Source of the DNA: Glycine soja
Lineage: Eukaryota; Streptophyta; Magnoliopsida; Fabales; Fabaceae
Assembly (NCBI RefSeq): GCF_004193775.1
Contig: NC_041005.1
Coordinates: 13,673,865 to 13,737,864, forward strand
Direction of reading: 5' to 3'
Length of the DNA: 64,000 nt
The notes beneath the pieces were generated by a model. The model was not told the DNA's origin. It made no database searches and worked only from the letters and a program-made list of their open reading frames with translations. A program made the translations under genes and the position numbers. This document shows positions 1 to 12,700 of the stretch, one piece after another. Every line of letters starts with the position of its first letter. The first letter of the stretch is position 1.

Positions 1-9
1 AAAACTGTA

Positions 10-1433
10 AATTTGGAGGAGTTCTTAGTCAGTGAATACGACTAACTTTTGTGTATAAAACTTGTGTAAATTGTATCAAACTCCTCCAATTTATGGTTAT
101 TTTGTAGTGTTATAAGTTCTTTAAGTTAAAGATAGATAATAAATACTTAGTAATTCTATTTTGTGTGTTTAATAATCATTTTCTCTCAATTTTAGGTTAA
201 TTAGGCAAGTTTGTGAAGTGCTGATTTTCACCTTCTAGCTAAGCCAATCTGCTGGCTTAGCGAGCCATCTGCTGAGTGCAACACTCCTCGACTGAGCGCG
301 AGGAAGAATCTGGAAGAAGGATGAGTTGTGCATGTTCGCTAAGCGAAGGGTCATCCTGCTAAGCGCACCGCTTCAGTCCATCCGCTGAGTGAGAAAAGCA
401 CGCGCTGAGCCGATATTCACTAATGTGCGTTGAGCGGATCAGAGTTGCGCTAAGCACATGAGCACAAACAAAGCCACCTATTTAAGCCTGAAATCAGATT
501 TAGAGAGGGAGTTTGGCCATTTTTCTTCAGGATCTCTTGCATGTCTTCAGTTCTAGAGAGAGAGGTCCAAATTCCAGAGAGTTTGAGAGATTGTGTTGTG
601 TGAAGATCTGCAGAGACCAGAGCTGGAAAAGGAAGTCGTCCTGAGAGCGTGAGCTGAGTTTGTGAGTGATTGAGAGGTCCTAGAGGTGGAGGCGACATCC
701 CCGGCACTTGTATTTCAGCAAGCTTTCATCTTTCTCTTTTCTTTGTTGTAAAGGAAGCTTCCCGGTTATGGAAAGCTAAATCCTCTGTTGGATCTTCCTT
801 CTAGGTACTTGATGTAAATATCTTTTTATCTATTTAATGATATTTTGTGTGTTCACTGTGCTATCAGAACTTCATTCTACCATGCCTTTACCTTGATCAC
901 GTAGATGCATGTGTCCTTAGGATCATTCAACAGTGGAAACTAGTCTGATTCTTAGAACTTGATAGAACGGGGCTAGTTTGTCGTATTTTCACGAGGAATC
1001 GGGGTACGGTAACCTAGTTGTTGTATGTTTCTCTTAATGCGGTCATGGTTGAGTTTAGTCCAACAAGAGGAATTTGCGGACGATGCTTGATCAGGATTAG
1101 GCTAGACTATCATGAGGAATCGGGGTTTAGCATTTCAGGAGACACCATAGAACATATAAGCATTGTTAAATAGAGAATATCCTTTGAGCATCAGGCACCT
1201 ACTAGGAAGACCAACGTGTCACCTTCTTGTCTTCACGCATCATTTCTCACGTGATTTTCCCTTTTTAATAGTTAGTTTACACATCTGTTCATATAAATAC
1301 ATTTCTTTTCACACTAGATACCTATTTACTGAAATAGCTTTATCAAGTAACACAAGTTCCCCGAGAGTTCGATACTCGATTCTTACCGTTTTATACTACT
1401 TGCGCGATCCGGTGCACTTGCTAGGGGCGAACA
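10..1433 (+). mobile_element. 3' LTR with polypurine tract, Athila/Calypso-like gypsy (family B)
   Basis: A purine-rich tract at 10-21 is followed by an LTR of about 1.41 kb. Its start (from about 22) is a degenerate form of the family B LTR start, and it ends in GCGAACA at 1433. The same sequence is present in reverse complement at 43340-44749, where its end is followed by a PBS-like sequence, and this fixes the orientation. It carries CGCTAAGCG-type words at about 240-450. Right after 1433 the sequence is CACTA transposase, so this LTR marks an insertion into that older element. The body of the retrotransposon lies before the window. The likely target duplication (ATCTA, 1434-1438) cannot be confirmed. 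Confidence 0.75.
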
Positions 1434-3945
1434 ATCTACCAAAGTAAATCCAAAATCATTGGTTTGCACTCCGATATTGTTATCAACCCACTTACTCTTA
1501 AAAACAAACATAGTGAATTTAACATAACTAAGCTCCTAGATTTCTTCAATGACTTGAAAGTAAAGGCATGGATCTCAAATGGGGGTTGTCATCATTTACA
1601 ATAGAAAAGTGTTGGGATTTAGCCTCGAGACTAATACCACTATTTTGCATTGTACTCTTGTCATCTTGTGATTTGGTGTAGAACGAATACTTGATGATAC
1701 TGTATCCATTCCAAGTTCTAACACTTCGTCTAGGCCCATCTGCTAACTTCCTTAATGTTTCAGAAGCATTATTGTCACTAAAGATTGTATCTTTAAACCA
1801 ATTTAGGAAAGTCTTGTTATTCTCTTTCAACATCCTATTCTTTGGTCATTTTTTGGATACTTTCCTTCACTAAGGCTTTGTGGCGAACTATGTATGGCAC
1901 AACTTCATTAGTGTTATTCATTGTATACAAATGCGCTTGATTCAATTCCTCTAGACCTAGAGTTATAACATTCATTCCTCGTGAATTCTTACCTCCCACT
2001 CTCTCATCATAAGGAGACTCGAGAAGCCCAATAGTTTTTGTCTTTTCAATGTACTTTAACAAAACTCAATAGCTTATTCTACAATGTACCTTTCAATAAT
2101 GGATGCTTCAAGACGGTGTAGATTATTGGTATACCCTTTTAAGATCTTCATGTATCGCTCAACCAGGTACATCCACCGTAAATAAATGGGGCCACACAAT
2201 TTAATTTCCTTACTTGATGAACAATTAAGTGAACCATGATGTCAAAAAATGAAGGAAAAAAATACATCTCCAACTAACGCAAGATAATAGCAGCCTCATT
2301 TTCCAAGTCATCTAACTTTAGAGGGTCAATGACTTTGCTACATGTAGCATTGAAGAATAAGCACAGGTGAGTTATGGCATGCTTGACTTTGTTAGGCAAG
2401 ATGTATGTATCGCCACGACCAAGAGTTGTTGCATCAAGACGTAGCAATCATAAGACATTAAGCCAACTAATTTTAGATCTTTCACCTGCACAAGGTTCTT
2501 AATATATGAAGAGTATCCCTGTGACACTTTCACATGCCACAGATACTGACAAAAACTTGTCTTCTCATTTCTTGACAAAGTATGACATGCTAGAGGTAAA
2601 TATATTTTCTTACTATCAGACCTTGGATGTAACTGGTTATGTATACCCATCTCAGCTAGATCTTGACAAGTATTCAAACCATCTTTTGTCTTGCCTTTAA
2701 TGTTAAGAAGCCTGCCGACTACACTATCACACACATTTTTCTCCACATGCATAACATCAATACAATGTCTAACATCTAGATCAGACTAGTATGGAAGATC
2801 AAAGAATATCGACCTCTTCTTCCATATGCAAGTTCTACTTGTTAGCTTTTTTTTTGTTTTTACAAATATAGTATCAATTTCCTCAATCTGCTCAATAACC
2901 TACTGACTAGTTAAGGGTATCGATGCAATTTCATTTTCTTGATTTCCATTAAAAGATTTTTTTAATCGCCGAAAAGGTTGATAAGATTTCAAAAAATGCC
3001 AATGTCGAGTGTACACTGTTTTTCTTTCATGCTTCAGTTGTACATAGCTTGTGTCTTTTTCATAGATAAGGGATGCACGATGCCTCTTAACACTATATTC
3101 ACTTAAATTTCCATATGCTGGAAATTCATTAATGGTACAAAATACCATTGCACGCAACTTGAATGTCTTATTTCAATTCCCATCAAACATGTCAACCTCC
3201 TCGTCCGAAAACTTTCTCAAGTCTTCAATCAAGGGACTTAGAAGAACATCAATGTCATTTGCTGGCTATCTTGGCCCGAAATCATCATAAAAAACATCAT
3301 GTATTTTCGCTTCATGCACAACCAAGGAAGCAGGTTGTAAATTACTAGCAAAATAGACCATGAACTATGTTTAGTGCTTAAATTGCCAAATCGATTCATT
3401 CCATCAATGGCAAGTCCAAGCCTAATATTTCTTGCCTCTTTCCCGAAATCAAGACACAAACAATTAATTTTCTTCCATTGGGAAGAATCAACTAGATGGC
3501 GGAGCATTCCATCGCAGTTTCTCCCATCTGCATGTCATGTAAGGTCTTTTGTGTCATCTCCGTTAGCAAACAGTCGCTTAAACCTTGGAATGATAGGAAG
3601 ATAACATAACACCTTTGCTAGGAGGCCTTTCTTTGTGCTTTCATCACTACTACACTCATCATCATCCATCACTTAGTACCATGATACCTCACACTTGGGG
3701 CATTTATGCATTTCATCAAACTCATCTATGTACAATGTGCAATCATTAGGGCATGCATGAATTTTCTGATACTCCATACCCATTGAACACAATATCTTCT
3801 TCGCCTCAGAGTAACTTTTTGGCAACATGTTTTCTTCTGGAAGCATACCCTGCATTACCTTAAGCAATGGTGTGAAGCTTTTGTCACTCCACTCATATCT
3901 AGCATTCACATTAACCAAACTTAACAGCACTGACAACAATGTCAA
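1434..3945 (-). pseudogene. CACTA (En/Spm) TNP2-type transposase, broken fragment
   Basis: Pieces of a plant CACTA transposase lie in several minus frames. Reading from 3945 down they give: the central transposase region with the zinc-ribbon-like CPNDC and CPKC pairs (3996-3673), the middle (3604-2900), the segment with MHVEKNVCDSV and the DUF4218-like part (2752-2372 and 2062-1835), and the DUF4216-like C-terminus (1833-1546). The same order occurs in the second copy at 33899-46780, and the two align piece by piece. Frameshifts and stops make it non-functional. The N-terminal transposase-associated domain is missing because the fragment is cut by a gypsy LTR at 3946. The other end is cut by the LTR ending at 1433. 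Confidence 0.85.
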
Positions 3946-4685
3946 TGGTTTCATTCCCCTGCGATTGCTTTTTTGTTTCACTTTTTCTTTATTCAAATAT
4001 ATTCAAGGGAAATCTGGTTTTCCGGAAAGCGCACTGGATCGTCAAGTATTAAAATATTAAAACGGATGAATCCGAGTATCAGACACAGGGAACTAATGTT
4101 AGCCTGAATTAAGTTAAAAAATGAAGCATTGTTGAGAGAACATGTATGATTGATAATTTCAAATAGAATTTAAACTAACTTTTATGCTAAAAACTATAAA
4201 ATGCAAAGTAAGTATAAGTGATAGCAGTAGGTAGAATTGTTGGGTCTTTCTAACAAACAAGCTGATGCATATAAATATATTTCTCTAATCAATAATGCTC
4301 TTGTGTTCTATGTTGTAGCCTAAATTACTAAACCTCGATCCCTCGTCAAACCGAATCAATCCAAGCTTTGTCCTCAGATCCCTCTTGTTGGACTAGGCCC
4401 AATTGAGACAGCCCTCTTAGGTTTTGACTAACTTAAATTGAGTTTCGTCCGCAGATCCCTCTTGTAAGACTAGACTCAGCTCAACCAGCTTACGAAAGTT
4501 TAGCCTAATTTAGCCTAAGATTCGTCCACAGATCCCTCTTGTCAGACTAGGCCTAGACTAAACAGCATTATTGTAACAACATAATTAAAACCAAAACTTA
4601 ATCCACTGATTCCCCTTGTAAGACTAAGTTTCGATCCTGCTTCAATCAAGTTCTAAGACAACAATACATTTCCCAATGCCAAAGT
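3946..4685 (-). mobile_element. Family A gypsy LTR, 3' part (split by insertion)
   Basis: This is the distal part of a minus-oriented LTR that resumes at 16767. It matches the family A LTR seen in plus orientation at 35388-36381 plus 44750-45067. Its end (TGG at 3946, reading ACCA on minus) abuts CACTA transposase sequence. It contains three copies of a CAGATCCCTCTTG-centred block between 4350 and 4545 that make it longer than the other copy. The target site of the inserted composite is AAAGT at 4681-4685. Confidence 0.7.
4681..4685. repeat. Target site duplication AAAGT, left copy
   Basis: AAAGT directly precedes TGTTGGATC at 4686 and recurs directly after GATCCAACA at 16767-16771. The uninterrupted family A LTR (36180-36200, reverse complement) has a single AAAGT at the same place, so this is a genuine 5-bp target duplication. 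Confidence 0.9.
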
Positions 4686-6420
4686 TGTTGGATCGAGTGG
4701 CCTCGGAATAATTAAGAAGGGGGATTGAATTAATTATGAACGTGTCTTGACTAATTAAAAATTTATCCTTCTTAATGTTACTAGATTCAATTAGGCTTTA
4801 CTACTAAGTTATTAGAAAGTAAAGAACAAAAGCAATAACTTAGACAAAAGTAAAGCGGAAATAAAAAGTACAAAGCATAAATGTAAAGAATGTAGGGAAG
4901 AAGAAGACAAACACAAGATTTATACTGGTTCGGCAACAACCCGTGCTTACATCCAGTCCCCAAGCAACCACCGGTTCTTGAGATTTCCAATAACCTTGTA
5001 AAATCCTTTACAAGCAAAGATCCACAAGGGATGTACCCTCCCTTGTTCTCTTTAAACAACCAAGTGGATGTACGCTCCACTTGAACTAATCCACAAGAGA
5101 TGTACCCTCTCTTGTTCTCAGTATCACAACCCAAGTAGATGTATGCTCTATTTGTACCACAAAGGATGTATGCTCCATGTTTTAAGACAAAGAATTCTTC
5201 GGTGGTTAGTCCCTTGAATCTTTGTAAAGGGAAACAAAAGATATCTTAGGCAGTTAGTCCTTTGAAATCTTTTGTTTAAAGGGAAAGGGAAAAAGATATC
5301 TCAGGCGGTTAGTCATTTGAAATCTTTTGTAAGAAACAGAAGATATCTCAGGCGGTTAGTCCTTTGAAATCTTTTGTCAAGAGGGAGAAGGGAAGAAACA
5401 AAAGAATTCTCAGGCGGTTAGTCCTTTAAATCTTTTGACAAGAGAAAGAAGGGAATGAAGAAAAAGAATAGCACAAGTTTTCGATCAATGAAATTTTCTT
5501 GAATGAGAAAGTATTGAACAAAAACTTTTAGAAAGATGAAGAGAAATGAATGAAAGAAATCTTGTTATGCATCAAAGGAATCAGTCTTTTTGACATTCGT
5601 GTCATGGTCACATATTTATAAACATTTGATGACTCAAGTTAAAGTTTGTGACTCTTGGCAATTTCTTTAAAACTAGTAACTTTAAAAGTTGTGACTCTTT
5701 TAAAAAACTAGTCACTTTAAAAATTGTGACTCTTTTTGAAAACTAGTCACTTAAAGATTGTGACTTTTGAAAAAACTCTTCAGAAACAAGGCACTTTAAG
5801 AATTGTGACTTTTGCTAATTTATTTTTCGAAATCAGTCACTGGTAATCAATTACACATCAACAGATGTGACTCTTCATGTTTAAATTTGAAAATCAAAGG
5901 GTTTAGAAACTCTGGTAATCGATTACAAGTATTGTGTAATCGATTACACAAGTCTGAAATGATTTGAAAAAAGTTTTATCACAAGTTGTGACTCTTGAAA
6001 TTTGAAATCTAACGTTTTAAAACATTGGTAATCGGTTACATGATTATGGTAATCGATTATAGCTTTGTAAATCAGTTTTGAAAAGAATGTTGGCTACTGG
6101 TAATCGATTACTGCCTTCTAGTAATCGATTACAAGAGAGTAAAACTCTTTGGTAAAAGATTTTTCTTTTTGAAAAATTCTTGTACTACTCAATGTTTTGA
6201 AAATTTCTTTTAATACTTATCTTGATTGAGTCTTCTCTTGATTCTTGAATCTTGAGTCTTGATTCTTTACTTGAATCTTGATCTTAATTATTCTTGAATC
6301 TTGAATCTTGAATCTTGATCTTGATTCTTGAAACTTGCTTGACTCTTGATTCTTTGGAACTTGCTTGACTCTTGATTCTTTGGCATCACCAAAATAATCT
6401 TGGGAGGCATTGCTTCCACA
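4686..6420 (-). repeat. LTR (minus orientation), SIRE-like composite, left end
   Basis: This 1.73-kb LTR reads on minus from TGTGGAAGC (6420) to GATCCAACA (4686). On the plus strand it begins with a U5-like segment that contains repeats of GGATGTACCCTC/GTACGCTCCA type (5030-5170). A tandem array of five units with core GGCGGTTAGTCCTTTGAA (about 5190-5430), GTGACTCTTT/AAACTAGTCAC repeats (5640-5830), GTAATCGATTAC palindromes (5910-6135) and a CTTGAATCTTGATCTTG simple-sequence tract (6220-6375) follow. It matches the LTR copies at 8254-13011 and 15300-16766. Confidence 0.85.
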
Positions 6421-6434
6421 ATCTCCCCCTTTTT
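6421..6434 (-). other. Polypurine tract
   Basis: On minus this reads AAAAAGGGGGAGAT immediately before the LTR start TGTGGAAG. It is the plus-strand priming site of reverse transcription and identifies the LTR at 4686-6420 as a 3' LTR. The same tract occurs in plus orientation at 15286-15299. Confidence 0.8.
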
Positions 6435-7094
6435 GATGATGACAATCATGAAATCAAGAGAATGCATACAAGTTTTGTTCTATCATTCACTCATCTCTTT
6501 CTCCTCCTTTCTTTTTGAATTTATGCTTAATTTTAAAGTTTTGAAAATATAATATCTTGATTTCTAAAATACCCATTTTCTCTCCCCCTTTGGCAACATC
6601 AAAAAGGCCAAAGTGCATAAAATAAAACATACATGAATAATTCGAAAACATACATACAGCACAATACCAAATGTAAGTACATACCACTAGACATATATAT
6701 CATAAAAAATAATTAAGTTTGACACACATAACCATAAACAACCAAAAGCAAGTAAATATAAGCATCATGTTCAGTCATACTAAGCAAATATTAAAAGAAA
6801 TACTAAGTGTTCAAATGTCATAAAAATATAACCAAATACAAGGCTTTAGAAACAAAATATAGTAATAATCTAAATATATGAGGATGGTGGTGGAAGGTCA
6901 AAGCAATCAATCAAGTAATTCAAACATTTCAAACACGAATCATACAAGGATTGAAGGATATAGAACACAGACATCATCAAACATTCAGATTTATTAAAGG
7001 TAATTTAAAACTTGGAAAATTTAAAGAAAACAATCAATCATTTAAAAGAAATCCTTTTTCATGGTTTAAGTGCTTAGAACTTTAAAGATGGAAG
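6435..7094 (-). other. 3' noncoding region of SIRE-like element
   Basis: This AT-rich segment lies between the gag relic and the PPT. It is the reverse complement of 14850-15285, which follows the env-like ORF. That shows it is the 3' leader of the element and that everything between gag and this point (pol and env) was lost. No supported gene. Confidence 0.6.
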
Positions 7095-8203
7095 TCAGAA
7101 TTTTGCTTTTTTCTTAATCTTCTTGAGAGATGTTCTCATCGCTCTCATAGTCCTTGGATAGAAGGTTGATCTCCTTCTTCGAACCATCGGATGAGTCAAT
7201 ATCATCCCAAGCAATATACGCCTTCTTGGATCTTTTTTCTTCATGGCTTTTCTTCTCATTCTTTTCTGGCCATGATTCATTTGTGGGGCAGTGTGCCTTT
7301 ATGTGACTGGGTCGATTACACTTATAGCATTTAAGTGTTGGGGAACCTTCTTGAGATCTCTTCCCATTGTCAAAGTTATGGCGTCTCTCCATTCTTCTAT
7401 TTTTGAAGAATTTATGAAACTTCTTCACAAAGAGTGAGAAGTCCTCTTCATCATCAAATTCTTCTTCTTCTTCTTGCATTGAGAAGGAGGCTTTGAGTGG
7501 TATGCTTCTTTTCATTTTTTCGGTCTCTTCATTTTGGTTGAGATGTTGAAGTTCCATTTCATGTTCCTACAGTTTGCCAAAAAGAGTGGCAAGAGACATA
7601 GAAGAAAGATCTTTACTTTTAGAAATGGCAGTTACCTTGGGCTACCATTCCCTACTTAAGCATCTCAAAACTTTATTAATTAAATCTTCATTAGGAAAGG
7701 TTTTTCCTAAGGAGGCAAGGTGATTGACTATGTGTGTGAATCTTTTCTGCATGCTTTGGATGTTCTCATTAGTGTTGATCCTAAATAATTCATATTCATG
7801 TGTAAGGGTGTTGACTCTAGATCTTTTCACATCAGTGGTGCCTTCATGTGTAAGTTGGAGAGTATCCCACATCTCCTTTGCATTTGAACAGTTTGACACT
7901 CTAAAATATTCATCTATTCCTAGGGCAGAAGTAATAATGTTTTTGGCTTTAAGATTATAGTGGATTCTTCTTCTATCCTCTTTTAGTCCATTTATCTCTA
8001 GGTTTTTCTGTTGTTGTGCTTGTGCTTGCATCTACTATGGTGGGTACATAAGGTCCTATTTCTATTGCTTCCCAAATGTTTAAATCTATGGCTTCAATAA
8101 AGATTTGCATTCGGGTTTTCCAATAATGGTAACCCTCACCATTAAAGATAGGTGGCCTATGGATGGAGTTTCCCTCGGGAAACAGAGAATTTGAGGAGGC
8201 CAT
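7095..8203 (-). pseudogene. Copia gag relic (SIRE-like)
   Basis: The start MASSNSLFPEGNSI (8203) and the segment YHYWKTRMQIFIEA are nearly identical to the gag start of the SIRE1-like element at 57604. Downstream come the UBN2-type gag region (8031-7642) and a CCHC knuckle, CYKCNRPSHIKAHC, at about 7340-7300. A frameshift near 8000 and a stop near 7640 break it. Gag forms the particle that packages the RNA. The start codon lies 36 bases from the PBS, as expected for a 5' gag. After the acidic region near 7150 the homology ends and 3' noncoding sequence follows, so pol is deleted. Confidence 0.85.
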
Positions 8204-8239
8204 GAATCTTGAAGTTGTGAAACTTTTCTCAAGATACCT

Positions 8240-8251
8240 GCTCTGATACCA
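8240..8251 (-). other. Primer binding site (initiator tRNA-Met type)
   Basis: On minus this reads TGGTATCAGAGC, two bases after the LTR end (CCAACA, 8254). It is the standard plant copia PBS complementary to the 3' end of initiator tRNA-Met. It proves that the LTR at 8254 and upward is the 5' LTR of the minus half. Confidence 0.9.
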
Positions 8252-8253
8252 CT

Positions 8254-9793
8254 TGTTGGATCAAGTGGCCTCAGAATAATTAAGAAGGGAGGGGTTGAAT
8301 TAATTATTAATGAGCCTTGACTAATTAAAAACTTATCCTTCTTAATGTTACTAGATTCAATTAGGCTTTACTACTAAGTTATTAGAAAGTAAAGAACAAA
8401 AGCAATAACTTAGACAAAAGTAAAGCGGAAATAAAAAATACGCAGCGGAAATGTAAAGAGTGTAGGGAAGAAGAAGACAAACACAAGATTTATACTAGTT
8501 CGACAACAACCCGTGCCTATATCCAGTCCTCAAGCAACCACTGGTTCTTGACATTGCCAATCACCTTGTAAAATCCTTTACAAGCAAAGATCCACAAGGA
8601 ATGTACCCTTCCTTGTTCTCTTTGAACAACTAAGTGGATGTACGCTCCACTTGAACTGATCCACAAGGGATGTACCCTCTCTTGTTATCAGTATCACAAC
8701 CCAAGTAGATGTACGCTCTACTTGTACCATAAAGGATGTACGCTCCAATGTTTTAAGACAAAGAATTCTTAGGCGGTTAGTCCCTTGAATCTTTGTAAGG
8801 GGAAACAAAAGATATCTTAGGCAGTTAGTCCTTTGAAATCTTTTGTTTAAAGGGAAAGGGAAAAAGATATCTCAGGCGGTTAGTCCTTTGAAATCTTTTG
8901 TAAGAAACAGAAGATATCTCAGGCGGTTAGTCCTTTGAAATCTTTTGTCAAGAGGGAGAAGGGAAGAAACAAAAGAATTCTCAGGCGGTTAGTCCTTTGA
9001 ATCTTTTAACAAGAGAGAAGGAATGAAGAAGAAGAATAGCACAAGTTTTTGGTCAATGAACTTTTCTTGAATGAGAAAGTATTGAACAAAAACTTTTATA
9101 AAGATGAAGATAAATAAAAGAACTCTGTTATGCATGAAAGGAAATCAGTCTTTTTAAATTCGTGCCATGGTCACATATTTATAATCATTTGATGACTCAA
9201 GTTAAAGTTTGTGACTCTTGGCAATTTCTTTAAAACTAGTCACTTTAAAAGTTGTGACTCTTTTAAAAAACTAGTCACTTTAAAAGTTGTGACTCTTTGA
9301 AAACTAGTCACTTAAAGGTTGTGACTTTTGAAAAAACTCTTCAGAAACAAGGCACTTTAAGAATAGTGACTTTTGGTTATTTATTTTTCGAAATCAGTCA
9401 CTGGTAATCGATTACCATCAAGGTATAATCGATTACACATCAACAGATGTGACTCTTCATGTTCAAATTTGAAAATCAAAGAGTTTAGAAACTCTCGTAA
9501 TCGATTACAAGTATTGTGTAATCAATTACACAAGTTTGTAATGATTTGAAAAAAGTTTTATCACAAGTTGTGATTCTTGAAATTGAAATCTAACGTTTTA
9601 AAACATTGGTAATCGGTTACATGATTATGGTAATCGATTACAACTTTGAAAATTAGTTTTGAAAAGAATGTTGGCTATTGGTAATCGATTACTAGAGAGT
9701 AAAACTCTTTGGTAAAAGATTTATCTTTTTGAAAAATTCTTGTGTTATTCAATGTTTTGAAAAACTCTTTTAATACTTATCTTGATTGAGTCT
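8254..9793 (-). repeat. 5' LTR of the minus half, U5-side part
   Basis: This is a second LTR copy, collinear with 4686-6270, with the same GGCGGTTAGTCC array (8765-9010) and GTAATCGATTAC palindromes (9400-9690). It stops at AGTCT (9789-9793), where a 3.06-kb LTR was inserted, and resumes at 12858. Confidence 0.85.
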
Positions 9794-12700
9794 TGTAACA
9801 TCCCAATTTTCGTAAACTAGATTAAAAAGGATTGTTATTTATAAATAAATAGAGTTTAAAAAAAATGATGAGATTTTATAAATAAATAAATAAGGAGATA
9901 TAATTATTAATTAAAATAATGATTTGAGAGAAAATAAAAAGGATATTTTATTTATTTGTTTGATAGAGAATAAAATAAAGTTTATTTTTATAAAATAATA
10001 AATAAATAAATAGAGTAAACAATAGGTCTTAAATGCCCCTAGCTATAAATAACAACATGCTAGGTCAATTTTCAGACTGACTCCTTAGCCTCCTCTGCCT
10101 CACAATGTTGTTTCTTCTCTCTTCTCCCAAAACCCTCTCTTTTTCCCGCAGGCCACCTAACTTGTCTCATAAAAACGACGATCGCGGACTCGTTCACCGT
10201 TGGATCGTCGTAAAATTTGAGCACCACGTTTGTTACCCAATTAGGAGCATTCTCACCGTTGGGAATTTCGATATTATGTCTGAGCTAAGAGAAATACCCC
10301 TCGCATTGTAGCATTTTCCTTTCCCGCAGAAACCCAGAGCTGTCTCGGTAAAACTATGATCCCGGTTTCGTTAACCGTTGGATATTTATGAAATTTGGAT
10401 ATGTTGTTCGAAATTCAATTTCGCACGCTTTCACCGTTTGGATTTGCGAGATAATATTTGTGGAGGGAGAAAAATAAATCGCATGGTGACAGTACAAGTG
10501 GAGGCTTCAATCCCTTGTCTGTCTCTTTGACGTTTAGGAATTCTATCGGAGCAACTAGAGGAAAAAAATTGGAGGAATCTCAGAGAACTACTAGAGATGC
10601 TGCTATCGCTGGCTGAAGACACGTGAGTCCGCTTAGAGGTAAGGGATAAGTTATTCACACTTGGAAATTAGTGAGAACATGTGTACGGATCCTTAAAGAT
10701 ATCAATTGGAATGAGTTTTTGGGTGTTTTTGTAATTTTCATTTTATCCTTATAATTATTACAGTGAATTATATATGTTTGACAGACCAATTGTTGTGGAA
10801 TTGATATGCTATTGTGTTGAGCGTGAACCCTATAAATCGAGTACTTTTTCTAATTAATATGAATTGATGAAATAAAGGAGAAATTTAGAGAGAGATATTG
10901 ATTTTGTATTTTCTCTTTTTCTTGTTGTTTAGGTTTTTATATATAATTTAAAAAGTTAATATCATAATTGAAATTGACCAAAGTGTTCATATAATTATTT
11001 AGAATTTGTGCATTGAAAGCTTACTTTGTAATTTGTGATTCAATATGATGTATGCTAGCTTATATATATATAGAGGTTGTTATTTATATTAATAATTTAT
11101 GTAAATAATATTGTAGAGTGTTATAGTATGATTCCAAAAATTATTAAGTGTTGGAGTTTGAGAATATTATGGTTAAATTTGATGAACATGTGTATGTTGT
11201 ACCTTATGAATATCATTAGGAATGTTATGAGATGGTTGATGTGATGTTATGAGATGTTAAAGTGTGGACATGATATTCGATTGTAAATAAGTGAATGTGT
11301 TTAACACTTGATGTTACATTAATTATATCGTGAGCTATGAATTATACAATAACCCGACCAGTGTTTATGCGCAGTGTTAAAGAGAAAGTGTAGGTTCCTA
11401 GTTAGGAACCAGTGTTAAATTGTAGCGCAATTGTGTTAAACATGTTTGAAACATGAGTGTGAGGTCGTGGTATTGTATAATTCATGAGCAGTGCTTATAA
11501 ATGAAATATGTGATGAATTATGGAATAATATGTTGCCTTGAGATTATAATATTGTTATTGAGATTGAGTAAAAGTGTAAAGTAGAACATGTGATGAATTG
11601 TGAGATACGTGAAAACATGTGATGGTGGATTGTGACATTATGAGATGTGAAATTGTGAATGAGTTTTGGTTGTGAATAAATGTGTGATTAATTCTTGATG
11701 TGATATTATTTGTGTTGTAAGCTATGAATTGTACAATAACCCGACCAGTGTTATCTTGAGAAAAGTGTAAATGCGCAGTGTTAAAGAGAAAGTGTAGGTT
11801 TCCTATTTAGGAACCAGTGTTAAAGAGAAAGTGTAGGTTCCTATTTAGGAACCAGTGTTAAATTGTAGCGCAATATGTTGTATGTGTTTAAGACACGAGT
11901 GTGAGGTCGTGGGTATTGTATAATTCACTAGCAGTGTTTGTGTGCTAAAATGATTTTAGGGATTGGACCTGAATCAGGAGGGAGAGGCCCTGACGGACTC
12001 TTCGGAGTATAGGCCTTGGGGGTCATCGGGTTTGAGTGCTCCTTTAAGCCTTTGCTGATCCCATATGGTTGGAGCATTCTTGCAAAACATCGTGACCCTG
12101 ACTGGTCTCCCTATGATTTTACTTAGTGAGAGTGACCTGGCAAACCCATTGTGTGGTGTGTCTTGTTATGTACTCCTAAGCGCCCCAGGGTGGTTTTTCA
12201 CTGACATGGTACCACATTGCATGTAGGCTTGAGTCTTAGCATAATTGTCTCATGCACTTGCTAATTGTTTATTATGAAATTGAGGTGTTATTATGTCTTG
12301 ATCAGAGCGTGTGATTCTTGTGTAATGTGATTGATGATTGAAAAGTGTGATTGATGGATGAAAAGTGAACTTTGAATGACAAAGTGGTGGAATTACGTGA
12401 ATTACATGTAAGTAAGTTTTATTTGATTTATATGATATGTATATCTAGTTGTCTTGTTTCTCTATTAGTTAGGAATGTGATAACTCACTCCCAATTCGCT
12501 GTTTGTGTTTGGATCCTGTGATGATCTTGAACTTTGTGTTCGGGGGAGCAGATGACTAGGTGAACTGCTTTAAGGAATATTGTGCTGAAGGACGTCGGGA
12601 TACAACGCTCTGATAAGATGTGACATTGGGATATAAGTTTTTATGTTAATTTTATGATGTTAGTCTATTTTATTTCACCTCACTGATTTAACAAAATATT

